This document shows, one piece after another, positions 19,545-27,850 of a stretch of 64,000 nucleotides of DNA (position 1 is its first letter; the number at the start of each line of letters is the position of its first letter). Source of the stretch: Pimelobacter simplex (GTDB lineage: Bacteria > Actinomycetota > Actinomycetes > Propionibacteriales > Nocardioidaceae); assembly GCF_024662235.1 (NCBI RefSeq), contig NZ_CP096276.1, forward strand, positions 1,178,001 through 1,242,000. The letters are read 5' to 3'. The notes below the pieces were generated by a model. It did not search any database and had not been told where the DNA came from. It saw only the letters and a program-made list of their open reading frames with translations. The position numbers and the translations under genes are program-made.

Positions 19545-19586
19545 GGTTACCGACGGGTAGTCACGGCCCTCGGTGAGTGTCAGAAT
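19545..19586 (+). promoter_or_regulatory. Palindrome and -10 upstream of the 3-hydroxyacyl-CoA dehydrogenase
   Basis: GGTTACCGACGGGTAG (19545-19560) contains the dyad TACC-GACG-GGTA. The same 15 bases, GGTTACCGACGGGTA, occur upstream of ccr, and a related dyad upstream of ecm. CAGAAT at 19581-19586 lies 7 bp before ATG 19594 and is a candidate -10 of a leaderless promoter, which would place the palindrome at the -35. Confidence 0.6.
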
Positions 19587-19593
19587 CCGGCCC

Positions 19594-20763
19594 ATGACTT
19601 CGAGCGAGCAGATCTTCAACACGCTGGTGCTGCCGTACCTCAACCATGCGGTGCGCACCTACGAGTCGGGGTACGCCTCCGTGGCCGACATCGACGCCGC
19701 CATGCGCTTCGGCTGCGGCTACCCGAAGGGTCCGCTGACGGTCGTCGACGAGATCGGTGCCGCCCAGGTCCGCGACCTGCTGGCCGCCCGGTACGCCGAG
19801 ACCGGCGACCACCTGCACGAGCCGGCGGGCCTGCTCGACAAGCTCGTCGCCGAGAACCGCACGTTCGCCGACGAGGCCGCGGCGGCCGGTGGCGGCGCGG
19901 CGCCGGAGTTCAAGCACGAGATCAAGGCCGTGGGTGTCGTGGGCACCGGCACGATGGCCTCGGGCATCGTCCAGGTCTTCGCCCAGGCCGGCTACGACGT
20001 GATCTACGTCGGCCGCAGCCAGGACAAGCTCGACGGCGTCCTGGGCTACATCACCAAGAACCTCGACCGCGCCATCGCCAAGGGCAAGAGCACCGAGGGC
20101 GACAAGGACGCGCTGCTGGGCCGGCTGACCGGCTCGACCGAGCGTGAGGCGCTCGGCGGCGTCGACATCGTCGTCGAGGCGATCGCCGAGGACCTCGAGA
20201 TCAAGCTCGAGCTGTTCCGCGACCTCGACCGGATCGCCAAGCCGGGCGCGATCCTGGCGACCACGACGTCGTCCCTGCCGATCACCAAGCTGGGCGAGGC
20301 CACGAGCCGCCCGCAGGACGTCATCGGCATGCACTTCTTCAACCCGGCCCCGGTCATGAAGCTCGTCGAGATCATCACCACCGCCGACACCTCCGCCGAC
20401 GTCGACGAGACCGTGCGCGCGCTGACCGCCAACGTGGCCAAGGTCGGCGTCTCCGCCGGCGACCGCGCGGGCTTCATCGTCAACCTGCTGCTGTTCCCCT
20501 ACCTCAACGACGCGGTCAAGCTGCTCGAGTCGGGCGAGGAGATGGCGACCATCGACGCCGCCATCAAGGAGACCGCCGCCTTCCCGATGGGCCCGTTCGA
20601 GCTGCTCGACGTGGTCGGCAACGACGTCTCGCTGGCCATCCAGAAGGAGCTGCACGGCGAGTTCGGCGAGCCGGGCTTCGCGCCGGCCGCGACGCTGGTC
20701 GCCAAGGTCGACGCGGGCGAGCTCGGCCGCAAGACCAAGAAGGGCTTCCACGACTACGCCTGA
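19594..20763 (+). CDS. 3-hydroxyacyl-CoA (3-hydroxybutyryl-CoA) dehydrogenase with C-N-C domain order
   Basis: 389 aa. The NAD-binding Rossmann domain begins late, with GVVGTGTMASG at about 114-124, and continues to IGMHFFNPAPVM, which holds the catalytic His. The normal C-terminal helical domain follows (NLLLFPYLNDAV, MGPFELLDVVG, GRKTKKGFHDY). Unusually, residues 1-90 look like another C-terminal domain (TLVLPYLNHAV, PKGPLTVVDEIG), so the order is C-N-C. It would interconvert acetoacetyl-CoA and 3-hydroxybutyryl-CoA, step two of the ethylmalonyl-CoA pathway or a beta-oxidation step. ATG 19594 is preferred over 19573 because a -10 lies 7 bp upstream. Confidence 0.88.
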   Translation: MTSSEQIFNTLVLPYLNHAVRTYESGYASVADIDAAMRFGCGYPKGPLTVVDEIGAAQVRDLLAARYAETGDHLHEPAGLLDKLVAENRTFADEAAAAGGGAAPEFKHEIKAVGVVGTGTMASGIVQVFAQAGYDVIYVGRSQDKLDGVLGYITKNLDRAIAKGKSTEGDKDALLGRLTGSTEREALGGVDIVVEAIAEDLEIKLELFRDLDRIAKPGAILATTTSSLPITKLGEATSRPQDVIGMHFFNPAPVMKLVEIITTADTSADVDETVRALTANVAKVGVSAGDRAGFIVNLLLFPYLNDAVKLLESGEEMATIDAAIKETAAFPMGPFELLDVVGNDVSLAIQKELHGEFGEPGFAPAATLVAKVDAGELGRKTKKGFHDYA

Positions 20764-20775
20764 CACAATGGCGGC

Positions 20776-21561
20776 GTGACGCTTCACCACACGGCTCTCG
20801 GCACGACCGGGAGCCGTGTGGTCTTTCTGCACGGTCTCTTCGGCCAGGGCAAGAACTGGACCGGCATCGCCAAGCAGCTCGCCGAGCGGCACCGGGTGCT
20901 GCTGATCGACCTGCCCCACCACGGCCGCTCGCCGTGGCCGGCGCGCTTCGACTTCGCCGAGGTCGCCGAGCAGGTCGTCGCGACGCTGCCCGACGACGAG
21001 CCGGTGACGCTCGTCGGGCACTCGCTCGGCGGCAAGGTCGCGATGGTGCTGGCGCTGCTGCATCCCGAGCGGGTCGCGCGGCTGGTGGTCGCGGACATCT
21101 CGCCGGTCGACTACGAGGCGAGCCGGGAGTTCCCGGGCTACATCTCCGCGATGCGCGACCTCGACCTGACCCAGGTGGTGCAGCGAGCGGACGCCGAGCG
21201 GCTGCTCGCGCCCGCCGTGCCGGACCCGACGGTGCGCTCGTTCCTGCTCCAGAACCTGCGCCGCGACGCCGCCGCGCCGGCCGGATGGAGCTGGCAGGTC
21301 AACCTCGACGTCCTCGACCGGGACCTCCCGGTCATCAGCGCGTGGCCCGCCCACCGCCTCGCCACCGTGCCGCCGTACGACGGGCCGGTGCTCTGGCTGG
21401 CGGGCGGGCGCTCCGACTACGTCCGGCCGGAGTACGACGCCGCGATGGACCGCTGGTTCCCCCGCAACCGCAAGGTGACCCTCAAGGACACCGGGCACTG
21501 GCTGCACTCCGAGCGTCCTGAGCTCTTCCTCGAGGTCCTCAAGCGGTTCCTGGGGGACTAG
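20776..21561 (+). CDS. Alpha/beta hydrolase, YbfF/ABHD11-like esterase
   Basis: 261 aa. The oxyanion segment VVFLHGLFGQGKNW, the nucleophile elbow GHSLGG (Ser near residue 83), an acid in GGRSDYV and the catalytic His in DTGHWLHSE make a complete triad. The closest type is the YbfF/ABHD11 acyl-esterase group, which acts on short acyl or acyl-CoA esters. GTG start 13 bp after the dehydrogenase, so probably the same transcript. The substrate is unknown. Confidence 0.87.
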   Translation: MTLHHTALGTTGSRVVFLHGLFGQGKNWTGIAKQLAERHRVLLIDLPHHGRSPWPARFDFAEVAEQVVATLPDDEPVTLVGHSLGGKVAMVLALLHPERVARLVVADISPVDYEASREFPGYISAMRDLDLTQVVQRADAERLLAPAVPDPTVRSFLLQNLRRDAAAPAGWSWQVNLDVLDRDLPVISAWPAHRLATVPPYDGPVLWLAGGRSDYVRPEYDAAMDRWFPRNRKVTLKDTGHWLHSERPELFLEVLKRFLGD

Positions 21562-21570
21562 GACGGCCCG

Positions 21571-22737
21571 TCACCAGATCTGCTCGGCGTACTCCGGGTG
21601 GTCGATGAACGGGTTCCGGTTGCCCTGGTAGTCGTCGTAGACGAGGTCGTTGCGCGCCCGCTCGGCGTTCGAGACCGGGTCCGCGGCGCTCCACGCGAGC
21701 AGCACCGAGATCTTGCCCAGGTACGGCGTGGTGCCGTTGGTCGTGTTGTTGAGCTCGAGGTCGGCGAATCCGTCGCCGCCCTCGTAGCGCACCGCCATGT
21801 ACATCAGTCCGCGGGCGACGTCGCCCTTGACCGCGTCGCGCGGCTCGAACGAGTCGGCGTCGGTGAAGCAGCCGGAGCACTGGGCGACGGGGGAGCCGCC
21901 GTTGTCGAAGTCCTTGTTGCCGCGGGTGGAGTTGACGGTGACGTCCTCGGGGCGCAGGTGGTGCAGGTCGGTGCCCGGGCCGGCCGTCGTACCGAAGTTG
22001 CCGTGGCTCTGGGGCCAGGTGTGCTCGCGGTTCCAGTTGCCGGTGCTGCCGCCGTTGCTGGACTTCGGGACCGAGCGGCCGGAGTAGAACTCGATCACGT
22101 TGCTGCTGTTGGCCGGGTCCTGGTCGGTGACCTTGAGCGCGTCCCAGACCTGGGCGTAGGTCAGGGTCCGGTTGCCGTCGATGATCCCGTGCAGCGCGGT
22201 GGCCAGGGCGGCGCCGGTCTTGCCGGCGGCGGCGTCGTAGTAGCCGGGCGGGATACCGGGGTCGCTCGGCGTACCGGGGTCGGTGCCGCCGCCGGTGACC
22301 GTCGTGAAGGCGGTGCCGCCGGTGAGCCCCGGGTGCGAGAAGTAGGCCCCGAGCGTGCCGGTCACGTCGAGCTGCTTGCCGAGCAGGGACGGGTTCGACC
22401 TCAGCCCGTACGACGCGCGGAACGCCGCCGGGACCTGCACGTAGAGCATCGAGCCGGTCGCGGTGGTGCCGGGGGAGTCGGCGAGCGCGAGCGCGTAGTC
22501 GTTGGGGAACCCGCTGCGGACCACGGTCGAGGTCGCGGTGGGCTGGCCCACGACGTACCCGCGGACGGTGGCGGTCGAGCCGTTCTGGGTGCCGATCGCC
22601 TGGGCGACCGTCAGCGGTGCCGCGGCGGCGGCCCCGGCGGGGTCGGGGCGCGGACCGACGAGGAGCAGGGAGGTGGCCAGGAGGGAGAGGAGGACGGCGT
22701 GCAGAGCGCGACGTCGCATCCCGAGCATGCGTGTCAT
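21571..22737 (-). CDS. Secreted endonuclease I (His-Me finger) with N-terminal OB-fold-like domain
   Basis: 388 aa. A signal peptide covers residues 1-38 (ALHAVLLSLLATSLLLVG, then an AGA-type cleavage). Residues 40-150 form an OB-like domain (TVAQAIGTQNGSTATVRGYVVG, typical of the DUF6359 group). A Gly/Pro-rich linker is followed by the endonuclease I domain with WNREHTWPQSHG, TDLHHLRPEDV and NSTRGNKDF, the catalytic His and metal ligands. It should degrade DNA, and perhaps RNA, outside the cell, for nutrient use or biofilm DNA turnover. It converges on the hydrolase gene with a 9-bp gap. Confidence 0.9.
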   Translation of the reverse strand: MTRMLGMRRRALHAVLLSLLATSLLLVGPRPDPAGAAAAAPLTVAQAIGTQNGSTATVRGYVVGQPTATSTVVRSGFPNDYALALADSPGTTATGSMLYVQVPAAFRASYGLRSNPSLLGKQLDVTGTLGAYFSHPGLTGGTAFTTVTGGGTDPGTPSDPGIPPGYYDAAAGKTGAALATALHGIIDGNRTLTYAQVWDALKVTDQDPANSSNVIEFYSGRSVPKSSNGGSTGNWNREHTWPQSHGNFGTTAGPGTDLHHLRPEDVTVNSTRGNKDFDNGGSPVAQCSGCFTDADSFEPRDAVKGDVARGLMYMAVRYEGGDGFADLELNNTTNGTTPYLGKISVLLAWSAADPVSNAERARNDLVYDDYQGNRNPFIDHPEYAEQIW

Positions 22738-22802
22738 GCCCGCGATCCTGACCCGGGGCGGGGTCGCTCCGCTAGCCCCGGGGGCGACTCGTCACGCGGT
22801 GC

Positions 22803-23342
22803 TCACCCGTCGTTGGCCTGGCGGGCGCGGTAGGCCGCAACGGCATTGCGGTTGCCGCAGGCGACCGAGCAGAAGCGCTTGGAGCGGTTGCGGGACAGGT
22901 CGAGGACGATCCCCTCGCAGCCGTCGTCGGCGCAGATCGCGAGCCGCGACATCTCGTCGGCCCGGATCACGTCGATCATGGCCATCGCGGTCTCGACGGT
23001 GATCCGCTCGGCCAGCGGGCGCTCGGGGTCGACGGCGTGGAGGTGCCAGTCGTAGCCGTCGTGGCGGCGCAGCTGGGGGAGCGCGGACGCCTCGCGCAGC
23101 ATCGCGTTGACGGTGTCGACGGCGTCGTCGCGGTCGGCGGTCAGCAGCGTGCGCAGCCGCGGGACGACGGCGTGGACGGCGGCGAGCTCGGCCTCGTCGC
23201 CGTCGTGGCGACCGGTGTAGCCGTGGTCGGAGAAGAAGGCCTCCAGCTCGTCGGGCGTGGTCAGCGAGACCGGCTCGAGGCGGGAGTTGACGAGCGCGAC
23301 CGCGGCTTGGAGCGCGAGCGAGGTGTCATGGGCGAAAACCAC
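22803..23342 (-). CDS. CGNR zinc-finger protein (ABATE domain)
   Basis: 179 aa. An N-terminal ABATE-like domain (residues about 5-125; ALQAAVALVNSR, then LRTLLTADRDDAVDTVNAML) precedes a C-terminal zinc finger with CADDGCEGIVLD and RFCSVACGNRNAVAAYR, the CGNR signature. Such proteins are thought to be transcription regulators. It is divergent from the EamA transporter gene, with 39 bp between starts, so it may control that transporter. Confidence 0.9.
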   Translation of the reverse strand: MVFAHDTSLALQAAVALVNSRLEPVSLTTPDELEAFFSDHGYTGRHDGDEAELAAVHAVVPRLRTLLTADRDDAVDTVNAMLREASALPQLRRHDGYDWHLHAVDPERPLAERITVETAMAMIDVIRADEMSRLAICADDGCEGIVLDLSRNRSKRFCSVACGNRNAVAAYRARQANDG

Positions 23343-23343
23343 T

Positions 23344-23373
23344 TTGACAGGTTACCGCATCCGGGCTTAGTGT
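23344..23373 (+). promoter_or_regulatory. Promoter of the EamA transporter gene
   Basis: A consensus -35 TTGACA (23344-23349) and a -10 TAGTGT (23368-23373) are separated by 18 bp. ATG 23382 begins 8 bp after the -10, implying a leaderless or nearly leaderless mRNA. The -35 begins two bases from the start codon of the divergent CGNR gene. Confidence 0.65.
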
Positions 23374-23381
23374 CATGGGTC

Positions 23382-24443
23382 ATGAGGACGTTGACTCGTG
23401 ACGGTGGGGCGGGTGTCGGCGCGGGCTTCGGGTTCGCCCTGGCCTCGGCCGCGTCGTTCGGTCTGTCCGGCGCGCTGGCGCGCCCGCTGCTCGACGACGG
23501 CTGGACCGCCGGCAGCGTGGTGCTGCTCCGGATCGTCATCGGCGCGCTCGCGGTGCTGCCGTTCGGCATCGTCGCGCTGCGCGGGCGCTGGCACCTCCTG
23601 CGGCGCTCGGCCCCCACCGTCCTGCTGTACGGCGGCCTGGCGGTCGCCGGCGCGCAGTACTGCTACTTCTCCGCGGTCCGCACCCTCGAGGTCGGCCCGG
23701 CCCTGCTCATCGAGTACACCGCCCCCGCGGCGGTCGTGGTGTGGATGTGGCTCGCGCACGGCCAGCGCCCGGGCCGGCTGACCGTCCTCGGTGCCGTCGT
23801 CGCGGCGCTCGGGCTGCTGCTCGTGCTCGACCTGTTCTCCGGCGCGGACTTCGACCTGCGCGGCGCGGCCTGGGCCCTGGCGGCGATGGTCGGCGCGGCG
23901 ACGTACTTCGTGATCTCGGCCGACGACCGCAGCGGCCTGCCGCCGCTCGCGCTCGCCACCGGCGGCCTGGTCGTGGGCGGCCTGCTGCTCGGCGTGCTCG
24001 GCCTGGTCGGGCTGATGCCGATGGCGGCCGGTTCGAGCCACGTCACCTACGCCGGGATCTCGGCGGCCCCCTGGGTGCCGATCGTGGTCCTCGGCCTGGT
24101 CACCGCCGCGCTCGCCTACACGACCGGCATCGAGGCCAGCCGGCGCCTCGGCTCGCGGCTCGCGTCGTTCGTGGCGCTGAGCGAGGTCGTGCTCGCCGTC
24201 GTGTGGGCGTGGCTGCTGCTCGACCAGCTGCCCGGTCTGGTCCAGCTTGCCGGTGGCGCGCTCATCGTGGCCGGTGTGGTCGGGGTCAAGCTCGGCGAGC
24301 GCAGCGTCAGCGCGGTCAGCATCGCCGTGGGAACCGATCCGCTCCCGGCGCCGTCGTCGGAGCATGAGGTGGTTGCCGGCGATGCTGCTCCTGGTCGCGA
24401 CGACAGCGGCGTGCCGCGCCGAGGAGCCCCGGCGGCCGGCTGA
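23382..24443 (+). CDS. EamA/RhaT-family drug/metabolite transporter
   Basis: 353 aa with ten hydrophobic helices in two EamA repeats (about residues 18-145 and 158-295). Conserved EamA features include the first-helix SAASFGLSGALARPLLD and the EYTAPAAVVVW segment at the end of repeat 1. A polar tail of about 50 residues follows the last helix. It probably exports an amino acid or other metabolite. ATG 23382 is used because a TTGACA promoter lies immediately upstream; earlier in-frame starts overlap the divergent CGNR gene. Confidence 0.88.
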   Translation: MRTLTRDGGAGVGAGFGFALASAASFGLSGALARPLLDDGWTAGSVVLLRIVIGALAVLPFGIVALRGRWHLLRRSAPTVLLYGGLAVAGAQYCYFSAVRTLEVGPALLIEYTAPAAVVVWMWLAHGQRPGRLTVLGAVVAALGLLLVLDLFSGADFDLRGAAWALAAMVGAATYFVISADDRSGLPPLALATGGLVVGGLLLGVLGLVGLMPMAAGSSHVTYAGISAAPWVPIVVLGLVTAALAYTTGIEASRRLGSRLASFVALSEVVLAVVWAWLLLDQLPGLVQLAGGALIVAGVVGVKLGERSVSAVSIAVGTDPLPAPSSEHEVVAGDAAPGRDDSGVPRRGAPAAG

Positions 24444-25236
24444 GCCGGCGGCGGCCCCCACGGCGCCGGCGGCGCCGGCGGACGGCTGGCGCACCGAGAC
24501 GTGGGCCGGGCTCAGCGTCGACGTCCCGGCCGACTGGACCTACGGCGGTGCGCCGATGCGCCTCGGCGGCGGAGAGCGCGGGGTCTGCCCGCCCGCGGTG
24601 ATGGGCCCCGACGACGGCGCGACCGGCTGGGTGGGGCGTCCGGTGCTGCTCTCCGACGTGTGTGCCTTCTACCCGTGGATCCCGGGCTCGCGCGAGCTGA
24701 CGTCGACCACGCCGTTCGTGTGGCTGGGCGCGGCGGTGCGCCCCGGTGTCGTGCGGTACGAGGGCGGGCTGGTCCAGCAGACGATCGCGACGGAGGGGAC
24801 CACGCTGACCGTGGGCAGTGCCGATGCCGGCCTGCGGCGCCGGATCCTCGCCTCGGCCCGCCCTGCCGAGCTGTGCCGGCCCGGGGGAGCGCCGCCCGCG
24901 TGGACCGAGGTGTGCGGCTACCGGCGTACCGACGGCGGGGAGCTGGTGCTCGGCTTCGCCGAGAAGGTAGATCCGGCGGTCATGGCGGAGACGGTGACGG
25001 CGGCCCGGGCGGCCGCGGAGGTCCCGGCCGGCCGGCGCTGCCGGGCCGAGCCGGGGGAGGTCGTGGAGCTGCGCGACGCCCGGCGCACGGTGCGCGTCGA
25101 CCTCGCCTGCGCCACGGTGGACGTCGGCGACGCCGGTGACGCGGACGTCCACCGGCTCACGGTACGAGCGCGCGGGGCGTGGGCGACTCCTGTCGCCCAC
25201 GCCACGCTCAGCACGCTGATCGGCCCGCAGGGGTGA
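24364..25236 (+). CDS. Putative secreted lipoprotein, unknown
   Basis: 290 aa from ATG 24364, overlapping the end of the transporter gene by 80 bp in another frame. The N-terminus MRWLPAMLLLVATTAAC is a short signal peptide with a weak lipobox (TAAC); a Pro/Ala linker follows. The mature part holds a conserved-looking TWAGLSVDVPADWTYGG and several cysteines (CPPAV, VCAFYPW, ELCRPGG, VCGYR) but no recognised domain. ATG 24382 is an alternative start. It converges on the AI-2E gene with a 1-bp gap. Confidence 0.7.
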   Translation: MRWLPAMLLLVATTAACRAEEPRRPAEPAAAPTAPAAPADGWRTETWAGLSVDVPADWTYGGAPMRLGGGERGVCPPAVMGPDDGATGWVGRPVLLSDVCAFYPWIPGSRELTSTTPFVWLGAAVRPGVVRYEGGLVQQTIATEGTTLTVGSADAGLRRRILASARPAELCRPGGAPPAWTEVCGYRRTDGGELVLGFAEKVDPAVMAETVTAARAAAEVPAGRRCRAEPGEVVELRDARRTVRVDLACATVDVGDAGDADVHRLTVRARGAWATPVAHATLSTLIGPQG

Positions 25237-25237
25237 G

Positions 25238-26389
25238 CTAGCGCAGGTCCTGCTGCTTGACCACGACCTCGCGCAGGATGAGCAGCACCGCCGCCGCGAC
25301 CGGGATCGCGAGCAGCGCGCCGACGACGCCGAGGAGGCCGGCGCCGACGAGTGCGGCGATGACGATGACCGCGCCCGGCAGGTCGACGGACTTGCTCATC
25401 ACCCGCGGGTAGATGACGTAGTTCTCGACCTGCTGGTAGACGACGTAGAAGATCACGCAGGCGATGCCGGTCTTGATGTCGGTCGCGAAGGCGATCGCCG
25501 AGACGATCACCGCGCCGATGGTGGCGCCGATCATCGGGATGACGTCGAGCAGGGCCACGACGAAGGCCAGGGCGACGGCGTACTCGCGGATGTCGGTGAA
25601 CCAGAGGAACACCAGCGAGGACATGCCGGCGCAGAGCGCGACGAGGAAGGCGCCGGAGACGTAGCCGCCGATGTTGGCGATCACCTTGTCGCCGAGCTTG
25701 GAGACCCGCTCGCGGCGCGAGGCCGGGGCGAGCTTGTAGATCGCGCCGGTCGTCGTCTTGAGCGAGGCCAGGAAGTAGAGCGTCAGGACGATGATCACGA
25801 ACAGGTTGAACAGCGCCGAGATGACCTTGAGGCCCACGCCGAGGACGCCGCCGAAGAGGCTGGAGAGGAAGTCGCCGTCCTCGATGAAGGCCTTGGCCTT
25901 GTCGATGACGTCGTACTCGCGGTTGAGGTCCTGGATCTGCTTGTTGCGCTGCAGCTCGTCGAGCCAGGCCGGCGCGTTCTTGGTGATCGCGGTGACCTGG
26001 TCGGTGATCACCGGGACGATCGCGACCAGGAACAGGCCGAGCGCGACGAAGGCGATGACCAGGACGACGGTGACCGCGAAGGAGCGCCGCAGGCCGCGGC
26101 GCTCCAGGGCCTCGACGGCGGGGTTGAGGCCCGCGGCGAGGAAGAACGCCACCACGACCAGCATCAGCACCGAGCTGATGGCGGTCAGGGACTTGAAGAG
26201 CAGGAACGCCGTCAGCGCGCCGAGGCCGCCGACGAAGCCGTAGAAGAACGGCGAGCGCCGGTCGAAGGGCCGTCCGGGCGTGCCGTAGGGCGCGAGGTCA
26301 CCGTCGACCGGTGCGGCCGGGTCGATGCCGCCGTGCTCCTGCACCCCGTCCGCGGCGTCGGCCGCGGACGGGGATGCGGGTGTGCTCAA
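25238..26389 (-). CDS. AI-2E family transporter (PerM-like permease)
   Basis: 383 aa with about eight membrane helices. The family pattern is clear: helix pair SVLMLVVVAFFLAAGLNPAVEALERRG, a long cytoplasmic or periplasmic loop (KNAPAWLDELQRNKQIQDLN), then LDVIPMIGATIGAV and PRVMSKSVDLPG. Some members export AI-2 and others act as Na+/H+ antiporters. TTG 26389 is chosen because GAGGA lies 6 bp upstream and the codon overlaps the stop of the preceding gene (TTGA); no ATG or GTG fits before the first helix. The N-terminal 35 residues are Pro/Ala-rich. Confidence 0.88.
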   Translation of the reverse strand: MSTPASPSAADAADGVQEHGGIDPAAPVDGDLAPYGTPGRPFDRRSPFFYGFVGGLGALTAFLLFKSLTAISSVLMLVVVAFFLAAGLNPAVEALERRGLRRSFAVTVVLVIAFVALGLFLVAIVPVITDQVTAITKNAPAWLDELQRNKQIQDLNREYDVIDKAKAFIEDGDFLSSLFGGVLGVGLKVISALFNLFVIIVLTLYFLASLKTTTGAIYKLAPASRRERVSKLGDKVIANIGGYVSGAFLVALCAGMSSLVFLWFTDIREYAVALAFVVALLDVIPMIGATIGAVIVSAIAFATDIKTGIACVIFYVVYQQVENYVIYPRVMSKSVDLPGAVIVIAALVGAGLLGVVGALLAIPVAAAVLLILREVVVKQQDLR

Positions 26390-27657
26390 CTGTCGTCCTC
26401 GCCGAAGCCGGCGACCAGGTCGGCGAGCGAGGACAGCTGGGCGGTGATGGCCGCCCGGCGCTTGGTGAGGCGGTCGAGTTCGGCCTTGCGGGTCGCGATC
26501 TCGCGCTCGAGCTCGGCGTCGCCGCTGGCCGAGACGGCCTCGGCCTGGGTACGGGCCGAGACGATGATCTGCTCGGCCTCGCGGCGGGCGCGGGTCAGCA
26601 GGCCCTCGGCCTCGGCCTGCGCCGCGCTGCGGTTGGCGGTGGCCTGCTTGCTGGCCTCGGCCGCGCGGGCCTCGGCGGCGTTGGCGCGCTGCTCGGCCTC
26701 CTCGACCAGGCGGCGGGTCTCGGCGACGGCGGTGTTGTGGTGGTCGGTGGCCTCGCGGGCCAGCCGCTCCTTCTCCATCGCCAGCGCGCGGCGGGCCTCC
26801 TGGACCTCGCGGTCGACGGCCGCGCGGGCCTGCTCGACCTCGCGCTGGGCCTGGCTGCGCTGCTCGGAGGCCTCCTGCTGCGAGGCCAGCCGGAGCTGGT
26901 CGGCCTCGCGGCGCGCGGCGGCGAGGGTGTCCTCGGCCTCGCTCTTGGCCAGGGCCCGCTCCTGCTCGGCGTCGGCGAGCAGGCGGGTGCGGTTCTCCTC
27001 GAGCTCGCGCAGCTGGACGGCGCGCATGTCGTCGGCCTCGCGGGCGGCGTCGGCGCGGATCGCCTTGGCGTCGCGGGCGGCCTGGTCGCGGACCTCGACG
27101 GCGTCGTTCTCGGCCGTCACCCGGATCTCGGAGGCCTCCTCCTCGGCCAGGCGCAGCATCGCGCTGGCGCGCCCGCCGAGACCGGCGTACGACGGGTTGT
27201 CCATCTCGGCGAGCTCGGCCTTGAGCCGGGCGACCTCGCGGTCGAGGTCGATGACCTTCTGCTCGGACTCGGTCAGGCTCGCGCCGAGGGTCGCCTTCTC
27301 GCTGGCGAGCTGGCGGATCTGGGTGTCGACCGCGTCGCGGTCGTAGCCGCCCTTGCGCACGATCGGCAGACCGCCGGCCGCACCGCCGGGCGCGGTGAAG
27401 CCGACCGGGCGGGCACCGCCGCCCGGAGCACCGGATGCCGGCGGCTGGGCGGGTGCCTGCGCCTGGGGCCGGGCGGCGGGCGCGGGGCGACCGGGCTGGG
27501 CCGGGGCCTGCGCCTGGGGGCGCGCGACCGGGGTCTCGGCGGTCTTCACGGCGGGGATCACCTGCGTCGGCTCGTCGTCGGCCTTCGTCGTCACGTTCTT
27601 GGGCTCCTCGGTCGGGGTGGGCTCGTCGTCGAAGATGGACAGACCCTCGTCGCTCAT
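26386..27657 (-). CDS. FilP/DivIVA-like coiled-coil protein (cellulose-binding-type annotation)
   Basis: 423 aa. A Pro/Ala/Gln-rich N-terminal region (residues 1-115, with PQAQAPAQP repeated) leads into a DivIVA-like GGYDRDAVDTQIRQL, then about 270 residues of coiled coil made of Ala/Glu/Arg heptads (AREADDM, RREADQL, RREAEQI). This is the organisation of the actinobacterial FilP/Scy group of cytoskeletal or polar-growth proteins. ATG 27657 has a strong AGGGAGG site. The genes downstream of ccr in Streptomyces (filP, scy, epimerase, thiolase) are grouped similarly, as I recall. Confidence 0.8.
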   Translation of the reverse strand: MSDEGLSIFDDEPTPTEEPKNVTTKADDEPTQVIPAVKTAETPVARPQAQAPAQPGRPAPAARPQAQAPAQPPASGAPGGGARPVGFTAPGGAAGGLPIVRKGGYDRDAVDTQIRQLASEKATLGASLTESEQKVIDLDREVARLKAELAEMDNPSYAGLGGRASAMLRLAEEEASEIRVTAENDAVEVRDQAARDAKAIRADAAREADDMRAVQLRELEENRTRLLADAEQERALAKSEAEDTLAAARREADQLRLASQQEASEQRSQAQREVEQARAAVDREVQEARRALAMEKERLAREATDHHNTAVAETRRLVEEAEQRANAAEARAAEASKQATANRSAAQAEAEGLLTRARREAEQIIVSARTQAEAVSASGDAELEREIATRKAELDRLTKRRAAITAQLSSLADLVAGFGEDDS

Positions 27658-27800
27658 GGAACTGAGCCTCCCTGGCTCTCGCGTCGGTGTTTCGGGGGGT
27701 GGACTGGGGTGGGACCGCACCCATGATCCCCGATAGGGGAAGGGTTTCCCACCCCGCCTCGCCGGGCGGGACGGCGGCGCGCCCCTGGGCGCGAAAAGCC

Positions 27801-27835
27801 GAGCGGGCCGAGCGCGTGGTGCGCTCGGCCCGCTC
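27801..27835 (-). terminator. Intrinsic terminator of ccr
   Basis: GAGCGGGCCGAGCGC (27801-27815) and its exact reverse complement (27821-27835) form a 15-bp stem with loop GTGGT. Read on the minus strand it lies about 15 bp after the ccr stop and is followed by GGCTTTTCG, a short T-run. The rest of the 193-bp gap 27658-27850 holds the ribosome site and probable promoter of the coiled-coil gene. Confidence 0.85.
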
Positions 27836-27850
27836 GTCGTACCGGGGGGA

